DNA of 32,613 bases, taken from assembly GCF_011752065.1 (NCBI RefSeq), contig NZ_JAAIJY010000036.1, positions 1-32,613 of the forward strand, read 5' to 3'. Below are positions 1-8,162 of this stretch, in pieces; the first letter of the stretch is position 1; each line of letters begins with the position of its first letter. Both the position numbers and the translations under genes were made by a program. The notes below the pieces were generated by a model, which had not been told where the DNA came from, did no database searches, and saw nothing but the letters and a program-made list of their open reading frames with translations. This DNA is from Actinomyces sp. ZJ308. Lineage in GTDB: Bacteria > Actinomycetota > Actinomycetes > Actinomycetales > Actinomycetaceae.

Positions 1-87
1 CGCACCCCCGCCGAGCACGAAGCCGCCTGGGCCCCCGACACCCACCGCCAGGAACAACTACAACCAGCCACCACCACATCCAGCTAA
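1..87 (+). CDS. C-terminal end of an IS3-type transposase (partial)
   Basis: An open frame runs from the left window edge to a TAA at 85-87, giving a 28-residue tail that starts RTPAEHEAAW. A TPAE-type motif near the C-terminus is familiar from the OrfB (DDE integrase) proteins of IS3-family elements in actinobacteria. The frame stops about 30 nt before a sequence resembling an IS3 terminal repeat, which is the expected spacing for an OrfB end. The catalytic domain lies outside the window, so the family call rests on a short tail plus the adjacent terminus. It could also be the end of another DDE transposase. Confidence 0.45.
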   Translation, partial: RTPAEHEAAWAPDTHRQEQLQPATTTSS

Positions 88-92
88 ACCAG

Positions 93-117
93 CCTCCACA
101 AAACCCGGGGCTTGACA
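93..117. mobile_element. Right terminal repeat of an IS3-family element (predicted)
   Basis: Read inward on the minus strand, this stretch starts TGTCAAGCCCCGGGTTTTG. It has the TG...CA edge and the GCCCCGGGTTT core seen at termini of IS51-type IS3 elements in actinobacteria (family knowledge). The left end and any target duplication lie outside the window. The outermost bases, TTGACA at 112-117, form a perfect outward-facing -35 hexamer, although no good -10 follows at 17 nt. Confidence 0.5.
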
Positions 118-209
118 CTGCAACGCAGTACGTCGACTCATGGCTGCGCCATCGGCGCCGTCAGCGCAATATCCAGGTCAACGAGACCTACGCCGCGACC
201 GCCCTGGCC

Positions 210-1997
210 GTGGCGACGGCCCTGGCCCTCCTGTGGGCCAACATCGGCCACAGCTACCACGATTTCTGGCACACGCCCGCATCACTGGCCATCGGCCCGT
301 TCAGTGTGGAGCTCACGCTTCACGAGTGGGTGGATGAGGGGCTGATGTCGGCCTTCTTCTTCATGGTGGGGCTCGATGTGCGCCGCGACCTCACCCTGGG
401 TGAGCTGAGACTGCCCGGAAGAGCGCTTCTGCCCGTTGCCGCCGCCGTTGGTGGCCTGGTGGTCCCCGCGCTGGTCTTTCTCGGCTTCGCTCACGGGACC
501 GACGGCGCCGGCGCCTGGGGAGCGGTCATCTCCACGGACACCGCCTTCGCCCTGGGCATGCTCGCGCTGATCGGCCCCAAGAGGGCTCCACGCCTGCGGG
601 CCTTCCTCCTGGCCTTCGCCGTCATCGACGACATCGGCGCCCTGCTGGTCATCGCCATCTTCTACTCGGGCTCACTCAACCTCGTGGCCCTGGGGTGCGC
701 CGGACTGGGACTGCTCGGCATCTGGATCCTGGCGCGCAGAGGAGTGTGGCGCTCGCTGCCGTACATCCTTCTGGCGGTCGTTACCTGGTACGCCCTGTAC
801 CAGTCCGGTGTCCACGCCACCCTGGCCGGTGTCCTCATCGCCCTGCTCATGCCGGTCTACCCGGTGCGCACCACGGCCGTGGACGGCGTGGACGAGGTCG
901 CCAGGCTCTACCGCCAGTCCCCCCACCCGGGCACCGCGGTTCTGCTGCACGAGGTACTGACCTACTCCATCCCCATGAACCAGCGCCTGTCCTGGACGCT
1001 GCCTCCTTACGTCAACTACGTCGTCGTTCCCCTGTTCGCCCTGGCGAACGCCGGCGTGGAGCTCAGCGGCGAGACCATCTCCACGGCCCTGTCATCGCGC
1101 ATCATGTGGGCGGTGATCGCGGGACTCGTGATCGGCAAGCTCGTCGGCGTCGCGATGGGCGCCGGACTGGTCCTGCGCCTGGTGCCGGCATCCCGGCTGC
1201 CGGGCCTGGACATGCCCCGCATCCTGGGCCTTGCCGCCCTGTCCGGAATGGGGTTCACGATCTCGCTGCTGGTGGCCAATCTCGCCCTGGAGGATGAGAC
1301 CATGCGGGACCAGGCGCGCCTGGGTGTTCTCCTGGCCTCCCTCGGGGCGCTGGTCCTGGCGACCATCATCTTCCGCACCGCGGACAGGCTCTCCCCGCTG
1401 CCCCCGCCTCCTGGCCAGCACCTGAGCCGACCCGTGGACAGAGACAGGGACCTCTTCGTCGGGTCCCCGGATGCGCCGCACATTCTGGTCAACTACGCGG
1501 ACATGTCCTACGAGGGGCGCTGGCGCCTGATGGAGGCGTTCTACGACATCGTCCACCTCAGCGAGGCAGGGCAGCTCGCCTTCGTCCTCAGGCACAAGGT
1601 CACCGGCCCTGAGAGCCTTCTGACAGCGCTGGCTCTGGAGGCCGTCCGCCACGAGGACCCGGAGAGGGTGTGGCCCCTCCATGACGCTCTCGCCAGGCTT
1701 CGCGGACGGATCACCTCCGAGAGCATCACCGATGCCGCCCGCGAGGTCGGGGTGGATTCCGAGGCCATGTGGAAGCGGATCGACAGCGGTGTGGATGAGC
1801 CCAAGGTCATGGCCGATGCGCTCGATGTCGACGGCCTGACCGAGGACGGCAGCACTGTGGTGTACATCGATGGCAGGCGCTTCGAGACGCTCCTCAACCG
1901 GTGGACCTTCTCCGAGGCACTCACCGAGGCGGAGCTGACGGAGGGGATCGACCCTGAGAAGTCCGAGGAGGGCGCGGGGAGCGAGGCGAAGGCCTGA
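210..1997 (+). CDS. nhaA: Na+/H+ antiporter NhaA with C-terminal thioredoxin-like domain; 5' end probably lost
   Basis: NhaA exchanges Na+ for H+ across the plasma membrane. Residues 1-395 hold the transporter, with the STD motif (Asp110, equivalent to E. coli Asp133) and the ion-binding VIDD pair (Asp140-Asp141). Residues about 410-575 form a DsbA/thioredoxin-like domain, a known fusion in actinobacterial NhaA. The usual CxxC is absent: the site reads NYADMSYEGR. The GTG at 210 is the first start codon in frame, but it falls inside the first membrane helix and has no ribosome site. The frame upstream (NIQVNETYAATALA) continues the NhaA homology back to the IS edge at 117 with no ATG, GTG or TTG. 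The native start was therefore probably cut off by the insertion, and the gene may be unexpressed or a pseudogene. Confidence 0.85.
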   Translation: MATALALLWANIGHSYHDFWHTPASLAIGPFSVELTLHEWVDEGLMSAFFFMVGLDVRRDLTLGELRLPGRALLPVAAAVGGLVVPALVFLGFAHGTDGAGAWGAVISTDTAFALGMLALIGPKRAPRLRAFLLAFAVIDDIGALLVIAIFYSGSLNLVALGCAGLGLLGIWILARRGVWRSLPYILLAVVTWYALYQSGVHATLAGVLIALLMPVYPVRTTAVDGVDEVARLYRQSPHPGTAVLLHEVLTYSIPMNQRLSWTLPPYVNYVVVPLFALANAGVELSGETISTALSSRIMWAVIAGLVIGKLVGVAMGAGLVLRLVPASRLPGLDMPRILGLAALSGMGFTISLLVANLALEDETMRDQARLGVLLASLGALVLATIIFRTADRLSPLPPPPGQHLSRPVDRDRDLFVGSPDAPHILVNYADMSYEGRWRLMEAFYDIVHLSEAGQLAFVLRHKVTGPESLLTALALEAVRHEDPERVWPLHDALARLRGRITSESITDAAREVGVDSEAMWKRIDSGVDEPKVMADALDVDGLTEDGSTVVYIDGRRFETLLNRWTFSEALTEAELTEGIDPEKSEEGAGSEAKA

Positions 1998-2034
1998 GCC
2001 GGGCCCTGGAACGGTCCATTGGACCGGCTCAGGC
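1992..2034. terminator. Bidirectional hairpin between nhaA and panB
   Basis: Arms 1992-2002 (GCCTGAGCCGG) and 2024-2034 (CCGGCTCAGGC) pair perfectly over 11 bp. A smaller GGTCC/GGACC stem sits in the loop. Both stop codons lie inside the arms: the nhaA TGA at 1995-1997 and the panB TGA (TCA on plus) at 2029-2031. No clear T-run follows on either side, as is common in high-GC actinobacteria. Confidence 0.6.
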
Positions 2035-2877
2035 GTTGAACCAGTGCCTCTCTGCGGGGAAGGACTCCTCGCGCACTGCGGCCCCGTAGGCGGCGGCGGC
2101 CTGGTGCAGCGCCTGGCCGACCTGGCCGAACTGGTGGGCGAAGCGCGGGGACCAGTCGGTCATGCCCGCCATGTCCGTCCACACGAGTACCTGGCCGTCG
2201 CAGCGCGCGCCCGCGCCGATGCCGATCGTCGGGATCGGGAGCGACTCGGTCACGCGCGCGGCCAGGGGCTCGGGCACCATCTCCAGGACGAGTGCGACTG
2301 CTCCCGCCTCGGCCAGCGCCTGCGCGTCGGCCAGAAGCTCCTCGGCGGCCTCGCCGCGCCCCTGGACCCGGAAGCCTCCGAGCATGTTGACGCTCTGCGG
2401 GGTGAATCCCAGGTGACCCACCACCGGGATGCCGGCCTGGGTCAGGGCCCGCACGCTCGCGGCCCGGGGCCTGCCGCCCTCGAGCTTGACGGCATTGGCC
2501 CCCGCCTTCATGAGGCGCACCGCGCTGGCCAGCGCCTGCTCGGGGCCGGCCTCGTAGGTGCCGAAGGGAAGGTCGGCCACCACGAGTGCGCGCCTCGTCG
2601 CCCGCGCCACCGAGCGCGTGGCCACCACCATCTCGTCCAGCTCCACCGGCAGCGTGGAGTCGTGCCCGAGCATGACGTTGCCGATCGAGTCGCCCACCAG
2701 CAGCAGGTCGGTTCCGGCCGCATCCAGGACGCGGGCGGTCACGGCGTCGTAGGCGGTGAGCATGACGAGCTTGGCGCCGTCGTTCTTGGCGGCGGCGAGG
2801 TGGTGAACGCGCACGGGCTTCCCGCCTCCGACAACGGCGGAGGCAGAAGGACCGTAGGGGGACTCGGGTGTAGCCAT
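2029..2877 (-). CDS. panB: 3-methyl-2-oxobutanoate hydroxymethyltransferase
   Basis: PanB transfers a hydroxymethyl group from methylene-tetrahydrofolate to 2-oxoisovalerate, giving ketopantoate, the first step of pantothenate (coenzyme A precursor) synthesis in the cytosol. The 282 residues have normal family length. Visible signatures are MLTAYDAVTARV, the metal-binding LLVGDSIGNVMLGHDSTLP segment, VKLEGG, GIPVVGHLGFTPQS and the IGIGAG loop near the end. The ATG at 2877 has no ribosome site but lies 6 nt after a TAGCCT -10 box, so the transcript looks leaderless. panC and panD are not in this window. panB diverges from glnA2 across a 204-bp gap. Confidence 0.95.
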   Translation of the reverse strand: MATPESPYGPSASAVVGGGKPVRVHHLAAAKNDGAKLVMLTAYDAVTARVLDAAGTDLLLVGDSIGNVMLGHDSTLPVELDEMVVATRSVARATRRALVVADLPFGTYEAGPEQALASAVRLMKAGANAVKLEGGRPRAASVRALTQAGIPVVGHLGFTPQSVNMLGGFRVQGRGEAAEELLADAQALAEAGAVALVLEMVPEPLAARVTESLPIPTIGIGAGARCDGQVLVWTDMAGMTDWSPRFAHQFGQVGQALHQAAAAYGAAVREESFPAERHWFNA

Positions 2878-2883
2878 GGGCCG

Positions 2884-2913
2884 AGGCTACCCGAGGGCTA
2901 GCCGAGGTGGCAG
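2884..2913 (-). promoter_or_regulatory. Predicted leaderless promoter of panB
   Basis: On the minus strand, CTGCCA (2908-2913) is followed after 18 nt by TAGCCT (2884-2889), then 6 nt to the panB ATG. The -10 to start distance fits a transcript beginning at or next to the start codon. The remainder of the gap, 2914-3081, would hold the glnA2 promoter. A TAGGCT -10-like box is visible at 2995-3000 on plus, without a convincing -35. Confidence 0.45.
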
Positions 2914-3081
2914 AGCACCTCGGCGCGACGGGCACCGCGCCCGCCCTCCTTCACCGGAGGCGATTTTCGAAACCTGCCTGACGCACCCGCGCACTAGGCT
3001 GGCTCCAGCAAGAACGTCTCAGGCGGATGACGGCCCGCCACGCCGTCGGCCCGCTGCCGCACCCCACGCTGAGGAGGCCCC

Positions 3082-4413
3082 ATGGACAAGCAGCAGGAGT
3101 ACGTGCTCCGAGCCATCGAGGAACGCGACATCAGCTTCATCCGCCTGTGGTTCACCGACGTGTCCGGGCAGCTCAAGTCCGTGGCGATCGCCCCGGCCGA
3201 GGTCGAGAGCGCCTTCGAGGAGGGCATCGGCTTCGACGGCTCGGCCATCGAGGGCCTGACCCGAGTCTTCGAGTCCGACATGCTGCTCGCGCCGGATCCC
3301 TCCACCTTCCAGATGCTGCCGTGGCGCGACGGCGCCAATGGTGTGGCCCGCATGTTCTGCGACGTCCTCACGCCCGACGGCGAGCCCGCCCGCACCGACC
3401 CGCGCTCCGTGCTCGAATGTCAGCTCGCCCGGGTCGCCGAGGCCGGCTTCACCTGCTACATCCACCCCGAGATCGAGTTCTACCTGGTCAACCGCGACGC
3501 CGACGGGCGCATCCGCCCCACCGACGACGCCGGCTACTTCGACCACGTTCCCGGCGGCACCGCCCACGACTTCCGTCGCCACGCCATCCTCATGCTCGAG
3601 CAGATGGGCATCTCGGTGCAGTTCTCCCACCACGAGGGCGGCCCCGGCCAGAACGAGATCGACCTGCGCTTCGCCGACGCCCTGTCCATGGCGGACAACA
3701 TCATGACCTTCCGTGCCGTCGTCGAGGAGGTCGCCCTGGAGGAGGGATGCCTGGCCACCTTCATGCCCAAGCCCTTCCCCGACCAGTTCGGCTCGGGCAT
3801 GCACACGCACTTCTCCCTGTTCGAGGGTGACCGCAACGCCTTCTTCGACGCCTCCGGGCAGTACCAGCTCTCCGCCACCGGCCGCTCCTTCATCGCCGGG
3901 CTGCTGCACCACGCCTCGGAGATCACGGCCGTCACCAACCAGCACGTCAACTCCTACAAGCGCCTGTGGGGCGGGGACGAGGCCCCCAGCTACGTGTGCT
4001 GGGGTCACAACAACCGCTCCGCCCTGGTCCGCGTACCCATGCACAAGCCCGGCAAGGCCCAGTCCGCGCGCGTGGAGTTCCGCGGCATCGACTCCTCGGC
4101 CAACCCCTACCTGGCCTACGCGGTCATCCTGGCCGCAGGACTCAAGGGCATCGAGGAGGGCTACGAGCTTCCTCCCGAGGCCGAGGACGACGTGTGGGCC
4201 CTGTCCGAGATGGAGCGCAGGGCGCTGGGCATCCATGCCCTGCCCACCTCGCTCAAGAGCGCGGTGGCCGCCATGGAGCAGTCCGACCTGGTCGCCGACA
4301 CCTTCGGGGAGGACACCTTCGAGTTCTTCCTGCGCAACAAGCGCCGCGAGTACCGGGCCTACGACGCCCAGGTCACCGACTTCGAGATCAGCCAGTTCTT
4401 CCCCCGCGCCTGA
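3082..4413 (+). CDS. glnA2: Glutamine synthetase, GlnA2 type (no adenylylation site)
   Basis: This is a type I glutamine synthetase that would form glutamine from glutamate, ammonia and ATP. The 443 residues carry the standard motifs: GFDGSAIEGL, HPEIEFYL, GSGMHTHFSLF (ATP and metal), NRSALVRVP and ARVEFRGIDSSANPYLAYA. At the place where adenylylated enzymes have a DLY(E/D)L motif it reads DDVWALSEMERRALG, so there is no modifiable tyrosine, as in the GlnA2 group of actinobacteria. The start is clear, with GAGGAGG six bases upstream of the ATG. glnE begins 18 nt downstream, the same glnA2-glnE order known in Mycobacterium (Rv2222c-Rv2221c). Some GlnA2-like paralogues act on polyamines rather than ammonia. 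The linkage to glnE and the close match to GS motifs favour true GS, but activity is inferred. Confidence 0.93.
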   Translation: MDKQQEYVLRAIEERDISFIRLWFTDVSGQLKSVAIAPAEVESAFEEGIGFDGSAIEGLTRVFESDMLLAPDPSTFQMLPWRDGANGVARMFCDVLTPDGEPARTDPRSVLECQLARVAEAGFTCYIHPEIEFYLVNRDADGRIRPTDDAGYFDHVPGGTAHDFRRHAILMLEQMGISVQFSHHEGGPGQNEIDLRFADALSMADNIMTFRAVVEEVALEEGCLATFMPKPFPDQFGSGMHTHFSLFEGDRNAFFDASGQYQLSATGRSFIAGLLHHASEITAVTNQHVNSYKRLWGGDEAPSYVCWGHNNRSALVRVPMHKPGKAQSARVEFRGIDSSANPYLAYAVILAAGLKGIEEGYELPPEAEDDVWALSEMERRALGIHALPTSLKSAVAAMEQSDLVADTFGEDTFEFFLRNKRREYRAYDAQVTDFEISQFFPRA

Positions 4414-4431
4414 GCGGAGCAGGAGGCAGCT

Positions 4432-7400
4432 GTGAGAGACCGGAGCGACAAGCGTCCACCGGTGGGGGCGCCCACGCGGCACAGCTCCTCGCCCAGGACC
4501 CTGCTCCTGCGAGCCGGGTTTCAGAACGCCACCCGCGCCAAAGCGCTCCTGGAGGACCCCGCGCTCCTGACCCTCCTTCCCGCAGGCCGTGAGGCCGACG
4601 ACGCGGACGGGGACGGTAGTGCTCCCCCTCGGCCCTCGGCGGATCCCGTCCTGCGGCCCGGTGACCGACCGGGTGACGGGCAGCTCGGGCCCGGACGCGA
4701 GGAGCTCATCGAGGCCCTGGCGCTCACCGCCGATCCCGATATGGCGCTGCTCACCCTGGTTCGCCTGGCCGAGGCCGCGACCGCAGCCGAGTCGCATCGC
4801 AGCGCCTGGGCGGACCACGTCGAGCACGGGTGCACACCAACGCCGCAAACGGTCTTGCGCAGCGTTCTCAGTGCTTCCGCGGTCGAGCTGCGCGAGCACC
4901 GGGGGCGCCTCCTCGCCGTCCTGGGTGCCTCCCAGGCCCTGGGGGACTTCCTCGTGGCTCACCCTGAGCGCCTCACGGCCCTCGCCCCGGCCAGGGCGTG
5001 GGACGCTCCGGGTGAGCCGGGCGCCCGTGAGCTCCTGAGACGAGCGGCCCAGGACGCGCTGGGGCGGGTGGAACCGTCAGACGGTGCTGGTGGCAGTGTG
5101 GCTGACAATGCCGCTGATACGGCTGGTGATGATGATGGCGACGCCGAGGGCCCGGGTGACCAGGCCCTGGCCGTGAGCCGGGCGACCGCGGCGCTGCGAC
5201 GCGCCTACCGGGACCGTCTCACGGCGATCGTCGCCGATGACCTCACCAGCTCCGACCCGATCGAGCACATTCCCACCGTCTGCCGGCGCATGGCTGAGCT
5301 CGCCGACGCCGCCCTGGACGCCGCCGTGCTCATCGCCCGCGCCGCCGTCGGACCGCAGGCGGATGACGTGGCCCTCGCCGTGATCGCCATGGGCAAGACC
5401 GGGGCGCGCGAGCTCAACTACATCTCCGACGTCGACGTCGTCTACGTCGTCGGCCCGGCCCGGGAGCCTGAGAAAGCAGGAAGGCCGCTCACCGAGGAGT
5501 ACCTCGTGGACGTCGGCACCCGTCTGGCCACCGAGCTCGCCCACGCCGTCTCCGCCACAGCGCCCGAGCCGCCGCTGTGGCCGCTGGACACGGCGCTGCG
5601 CCCCGAGGGCAAGGACGGTGCGCTCGTGCGCACCCTCGAATCCCACCTGGCCTACTACCGGCGATGGGCCGCCTCCTGGGAGTTCCAGGCCCTGCTCAAG
5701 GCCAGGGCCTGTGCCGGCGACATGGAGCTCGGCACCCGCTACGAGCAGGGAGTGGCGCCCCTCGTGTGGGAGGCCAGCCGGCGGGAGAACTTCGTCGAGG
5801 ACGCCCGCGCCATGCGTCGCCGGGTGGAGAAGGAGTCCGTGCCGCGCGGCGGCGTGGACCGGCGCATCAAGCTGGGGCCCGGAGGCCTGCGGGACGTGGA
5901 GTTCACCGTCCAGCTCCTTCAGCTCGTCCACGGCCGATCCGACGAGAGCCTGCGCGTGCGCGGCACCCTGGAGGCGCTCGACGCGCTCAGCGCGGGCGGC
6001 TACGTCAGCCGGGCCGATGCCGCGGCCATGAGCAGCTGCTACAAGGCCCTCCGGCTCCTGGAGCACCGCAGCCAGCTCTTCCGCCTGCGCCGCACCCATA
6101 ACCTGCCGAGCAGGGAGGAGAACCTGCGTCGCATCGAGCGCGGCGTGGCCAACTGCCTGGGCCGAGGCGACAGCCTGTGGGAGGACTTCAAGGACCTGCG
6201 CCGTCGGGTACGCGCCCTCCACCAGGAGATCTACTACCGCCCTCTACTGAGCTTCGCCGCCGCACTCAGCGCCGATGAGATGGCCCTGAGCCCTCAGGCG
6301 GCGCGCGAGCGGCTCGCCGCCGTCGGCTACACCGACCCGGACGGGGCGCTGCGACACATCCAGGCCCTCACCGAGGGCGTCAGCCGCCGGGCCGCCATCC
6401 AGCGCCAGCTCCTACCGGTCATCATCGGCTGGATCGGTGAAGGAGCCGACCCCGACTTCGGCCTGCTCTCCTTCCGCCGCCTGTCGGAGGCCATCGGAGG
6501 ATCGCACTGGTACCTGGCCATGCTGCGGGACTCGCCAGTGGCCGCACGCAGACTGTGCCAGGTGCTCTCAGGCGCTCACTGGGCCACCGAGAGGCTCGCG
6601 GAGTTCCCCGAGTCCATCGCCTGGCTCGATGATGACGCCGAGCTCGAGCCCCGCCGCCCCGGAGCCCTGGCGGAGGAGGTCGCCGCCGTCCTGCGTCGCC
6701 GCAGCCTGACCGGCCCCGACGACTCCGCGTTCGCCGAGCAGGCGCTCGAGGCGGTCCAGGCGATCCTGAGAGTGCGAGCCCGTGAGGAGGTGCGCGCCTC
6801 ACTGGCGGACTGCCTGGACGCCATTGACCCGGAGCGCACCGCCTCCATCCTCACCGACGCCACCGACGCGGTCCTGGACGGGGCGCTGAGCGTGGCCACC
6901 GGACTGGTCATCGCCCAGCGCGACGGCCTCGAGGCTGTCGCCGCCGGACCCGACGCCGGCGGCTGCTGGCAGGCTGCTCTTGCGCGTCACGCCGTCATCG
7001 CCATGGGGCGCCTGGGGGGTCGTGAGATCGGGTACGCCTCCGACGCCGACGTCCTGTTCGTCCACGAGGCCCGCGACGGGGTGGGTGTTGCTGCCGCTGC
7101 CCAGGAGGCCGAGGCGGTCGCCAAGCAGGTCGTGGGGCTTCTCGCCTCGGCGCGCCCGCACCCCCTCGAGGTGGACTCCGACCTGCGGCCCGAAGGCCGC
7201 CAGGGCGTCATGAGCCGCTCGCTGGCCGCCTACGACGAGTACTACGGGCGCTGGGCGGCCCTGTGGGAGCGTCAGGCGCTGCTGCGCGCTCGTACCTGCG
7301 CCGGGGACCGCGACCTGGGCCGGCGCTTCGAGGAGCTCATCAACCCGTTGCGCTGGGCCGAGGGGGGACTGAGCGCCCAGGACCTGAGGGAGATCCGCAG

Positions 7401-8067
7401 GATCAAGGCCCGGGTGGAGACCGAGCGCCTTCCACGAGGTGTCGACCCGGCCCGTCACCTCAAGCTCGGCCCCGGAGGGCTCAGCGACGTGGAGTGGAGT
7501 GCCCAGGTGCTTCAGCTCGCTCACGCCGGGAGGATCACCGGGCTGCGGACCACCTCGACCATCGGTGCGCTTCAGGCGGCGGTCGAGGCCGGGCTGCTGA
7601 GCGCCGACGACGGGGGAGTACTCGTCGCGGCCTGGATCCTGGCCAGCCGGCTGCGCTCCGCGATCGTCCTGGGAACCGGGCGGACCTCCGGGCCCCGCTC
7701 CCAGGTCCTCCCCGTTCAGATCCGCGAGATCCGCCTGGTGGGGCGACTCATCGGCCTCGGTAGCGGCCGGGAGCGCGAGCTCGAGGACATCTACCGCCGC
7801 AGCGCCCGCCACACACGCGCCGTGGCCGAACGCATCGTCTTCACCGACGCCGCCCACGACTCACCTCCGTCGGCGCCGACGCCGCCGACCAGCGCCTCGG
7901 GCACCCGGGACCGGAGCACGGTGCAGGGGCGCTCGACCGCCTCGACCAGGACGCCCCGCGGACAGTCCCACCAGGGCAGTGGGACGGCAGCAACCGCACG
8001 GTCCCGACGAAGGGGACGCAGGCCCTCACCCAGGAGACGATCCGAAGGGCCCTACCCCTGGAGCTGA
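4432..8067 (+). CDS. glnE: Glutamine synthetase adenylyltransferase/adenylyl-removing enzyme
   Basis: GlnE attaches AMP to, and removes it from, a tyrosine of glutamine synthetase and so sets GS activity. Two nucleotidyltransferase halves are visible. The N-terminal de-adenylylating half has ARELNYISDVD (Ser332, Asp333, Asp335) and the LGPGGLRDVEF motif. The C-terminal adenylylating half has GGREIGYASDAD (Asp871, Asp873) and LGPGGLSDVEW. At 1211 residues it is longer than the usual 950-1000. The extra length is low-complexity insertions near residues 43-85 and 217-245 and a basic Ser/Thr/Arg tail after residue 1143 (see findings). GTG start with AGGAGG eight bases upstream, 18 nt after glnA2, so it is co-transcribed. 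Its likely substrate is GlnA1 at 11711-13135, not the adjacent GlnA2. Confidence 0.95.
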   Translation: MRDRSDKRPPVGAPTRHSSSPRTLLLRAGFQNATRAKALLEDPALLTLLPAGREADDADGDGSAPPRPSADPVLRPGDRPGDGQLGPGREELIEALALTADPDMALLTLVRLAEAATAAESHRSAWADHVEHGCTPTPQTVLRSVLSASAVELREHRGRLLAVLGASQALGDFLVAHPERLTALAPARAWDAPGEPGARELLRRAAQDALGRVEPSDGAGGSVADNAADTAGDDDGDAEGPGDQALAVSRATAALRRAYRDRLTAIVADDLTSSDPIEHIPTVCRRMAELADAALDAAVLIARAAVGPQADDVALAVIAMGKTGARELNYISDVDVVYVVGPAREPEKAGRPLTEEYLVDVGTRLATELAHAVSATAPEPPLWPLDTALRPEGKDGALVRTLESHLAYYRRWAASWEFQALLKARACAGDMELGTRYEQGVAPLVWEASRRENFVEDARAMRRRVEKESVPRGGVDRRIKLGPGGLRDVEFTVQLLQLVHGRSDESLRVRGTLEALDALSAGGYVSRADAAAMSSCYKALRLLEHRSQLFRLRRTHNLPSREENLRRIERGVANCLGRGDSLWEDFKDLRRRVRALHQEIYYRPLLSFAAALSADEMALSPQAARERLAAVGYTDPDGALRHIQALTEGVSRRAAIQRQLLPVIIGWIGEGADPDFGLLSFRRLSEAIGGSHWYLAMLRDSPVAARRLCQVLSGAHWATERLAEFPESIAWLDDDAELEPRRPGALAEEVAAVLRRRSLTGPDDSAFAEQALEAVQAILRVRAREEVRASLADCLDAIDPERTASILTDATDAVLDGALSVATGLVIAQRDGLEAVAAGPDAGGCWQAALARHAVIAMGRLGGREIGYASDADVLFVHEARDGVGVAAAAQEAEAVAKQVVGLLASARPHPLEVDSDLRPEGRQGVMSRSLAAYDEYYGRWAALWERQALLRARTCAGDRDLGRRFEELINPLRWAEGGLSAQDLREIRRIKARVETERLPRGVDPARHLKLGPGGLSDVEWSAQVLQLAHAGRITGLRTTSTIGALQAAVEAGLLSADDGGVLVAAWILASRLRSAIVLGTGRTSGPRSQVLPVQIREIRLVGRLIGLGSGRERELEDIYRRSARHTRAVAERIVFTDAAHDSPPSAPTPPTSASGTRDRSTVQGRSTASTRTPRGQSHQGSGTAATARSRRRGRRPSPRRRSEGPYPWS

Positions 8068-8149
8068 TCGATCCGGCAGAGAACGCATCGACCGGTGCCG
8101 GGCGATGAGGATCGCACCGTCGCCGAGGGCCGAGGTGCTGACGACCTGG

Positions 8150-8155
8150 CAGACT
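8150..8155 (+). promoter_or_regulatory. Possible -10 box of the histidine phosphatase gene
   Basis: CAGACT lies 7 nt before the GTG at 8163 and no ribosome site is present, the same geometry as the other leaderless genes here. The hexamer is a weak match and the -35 is unclear. Read-through from glnE 95 bp upstream is an alternative. Confidence 0.25.
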
Positions 8156-8162
8156 TGGCGCC

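Noticed and set aside
1541..2935. A 464-codon minus-strand frame across nhaA and panB
   Set aside because: It runs through both genes and the intergenic hairpin and encodes an arginine-rich sequence typical of a frame shadow.
3019..4962. A 647-codon open frame on the minus strand opposite glnA2 and glnE
   Set aside because: It is a shadow of two well-supported genes in high-GC DNA; its low-complexity Gly/Val/Glu protein matches no family I know and its third-position bias is wrong.
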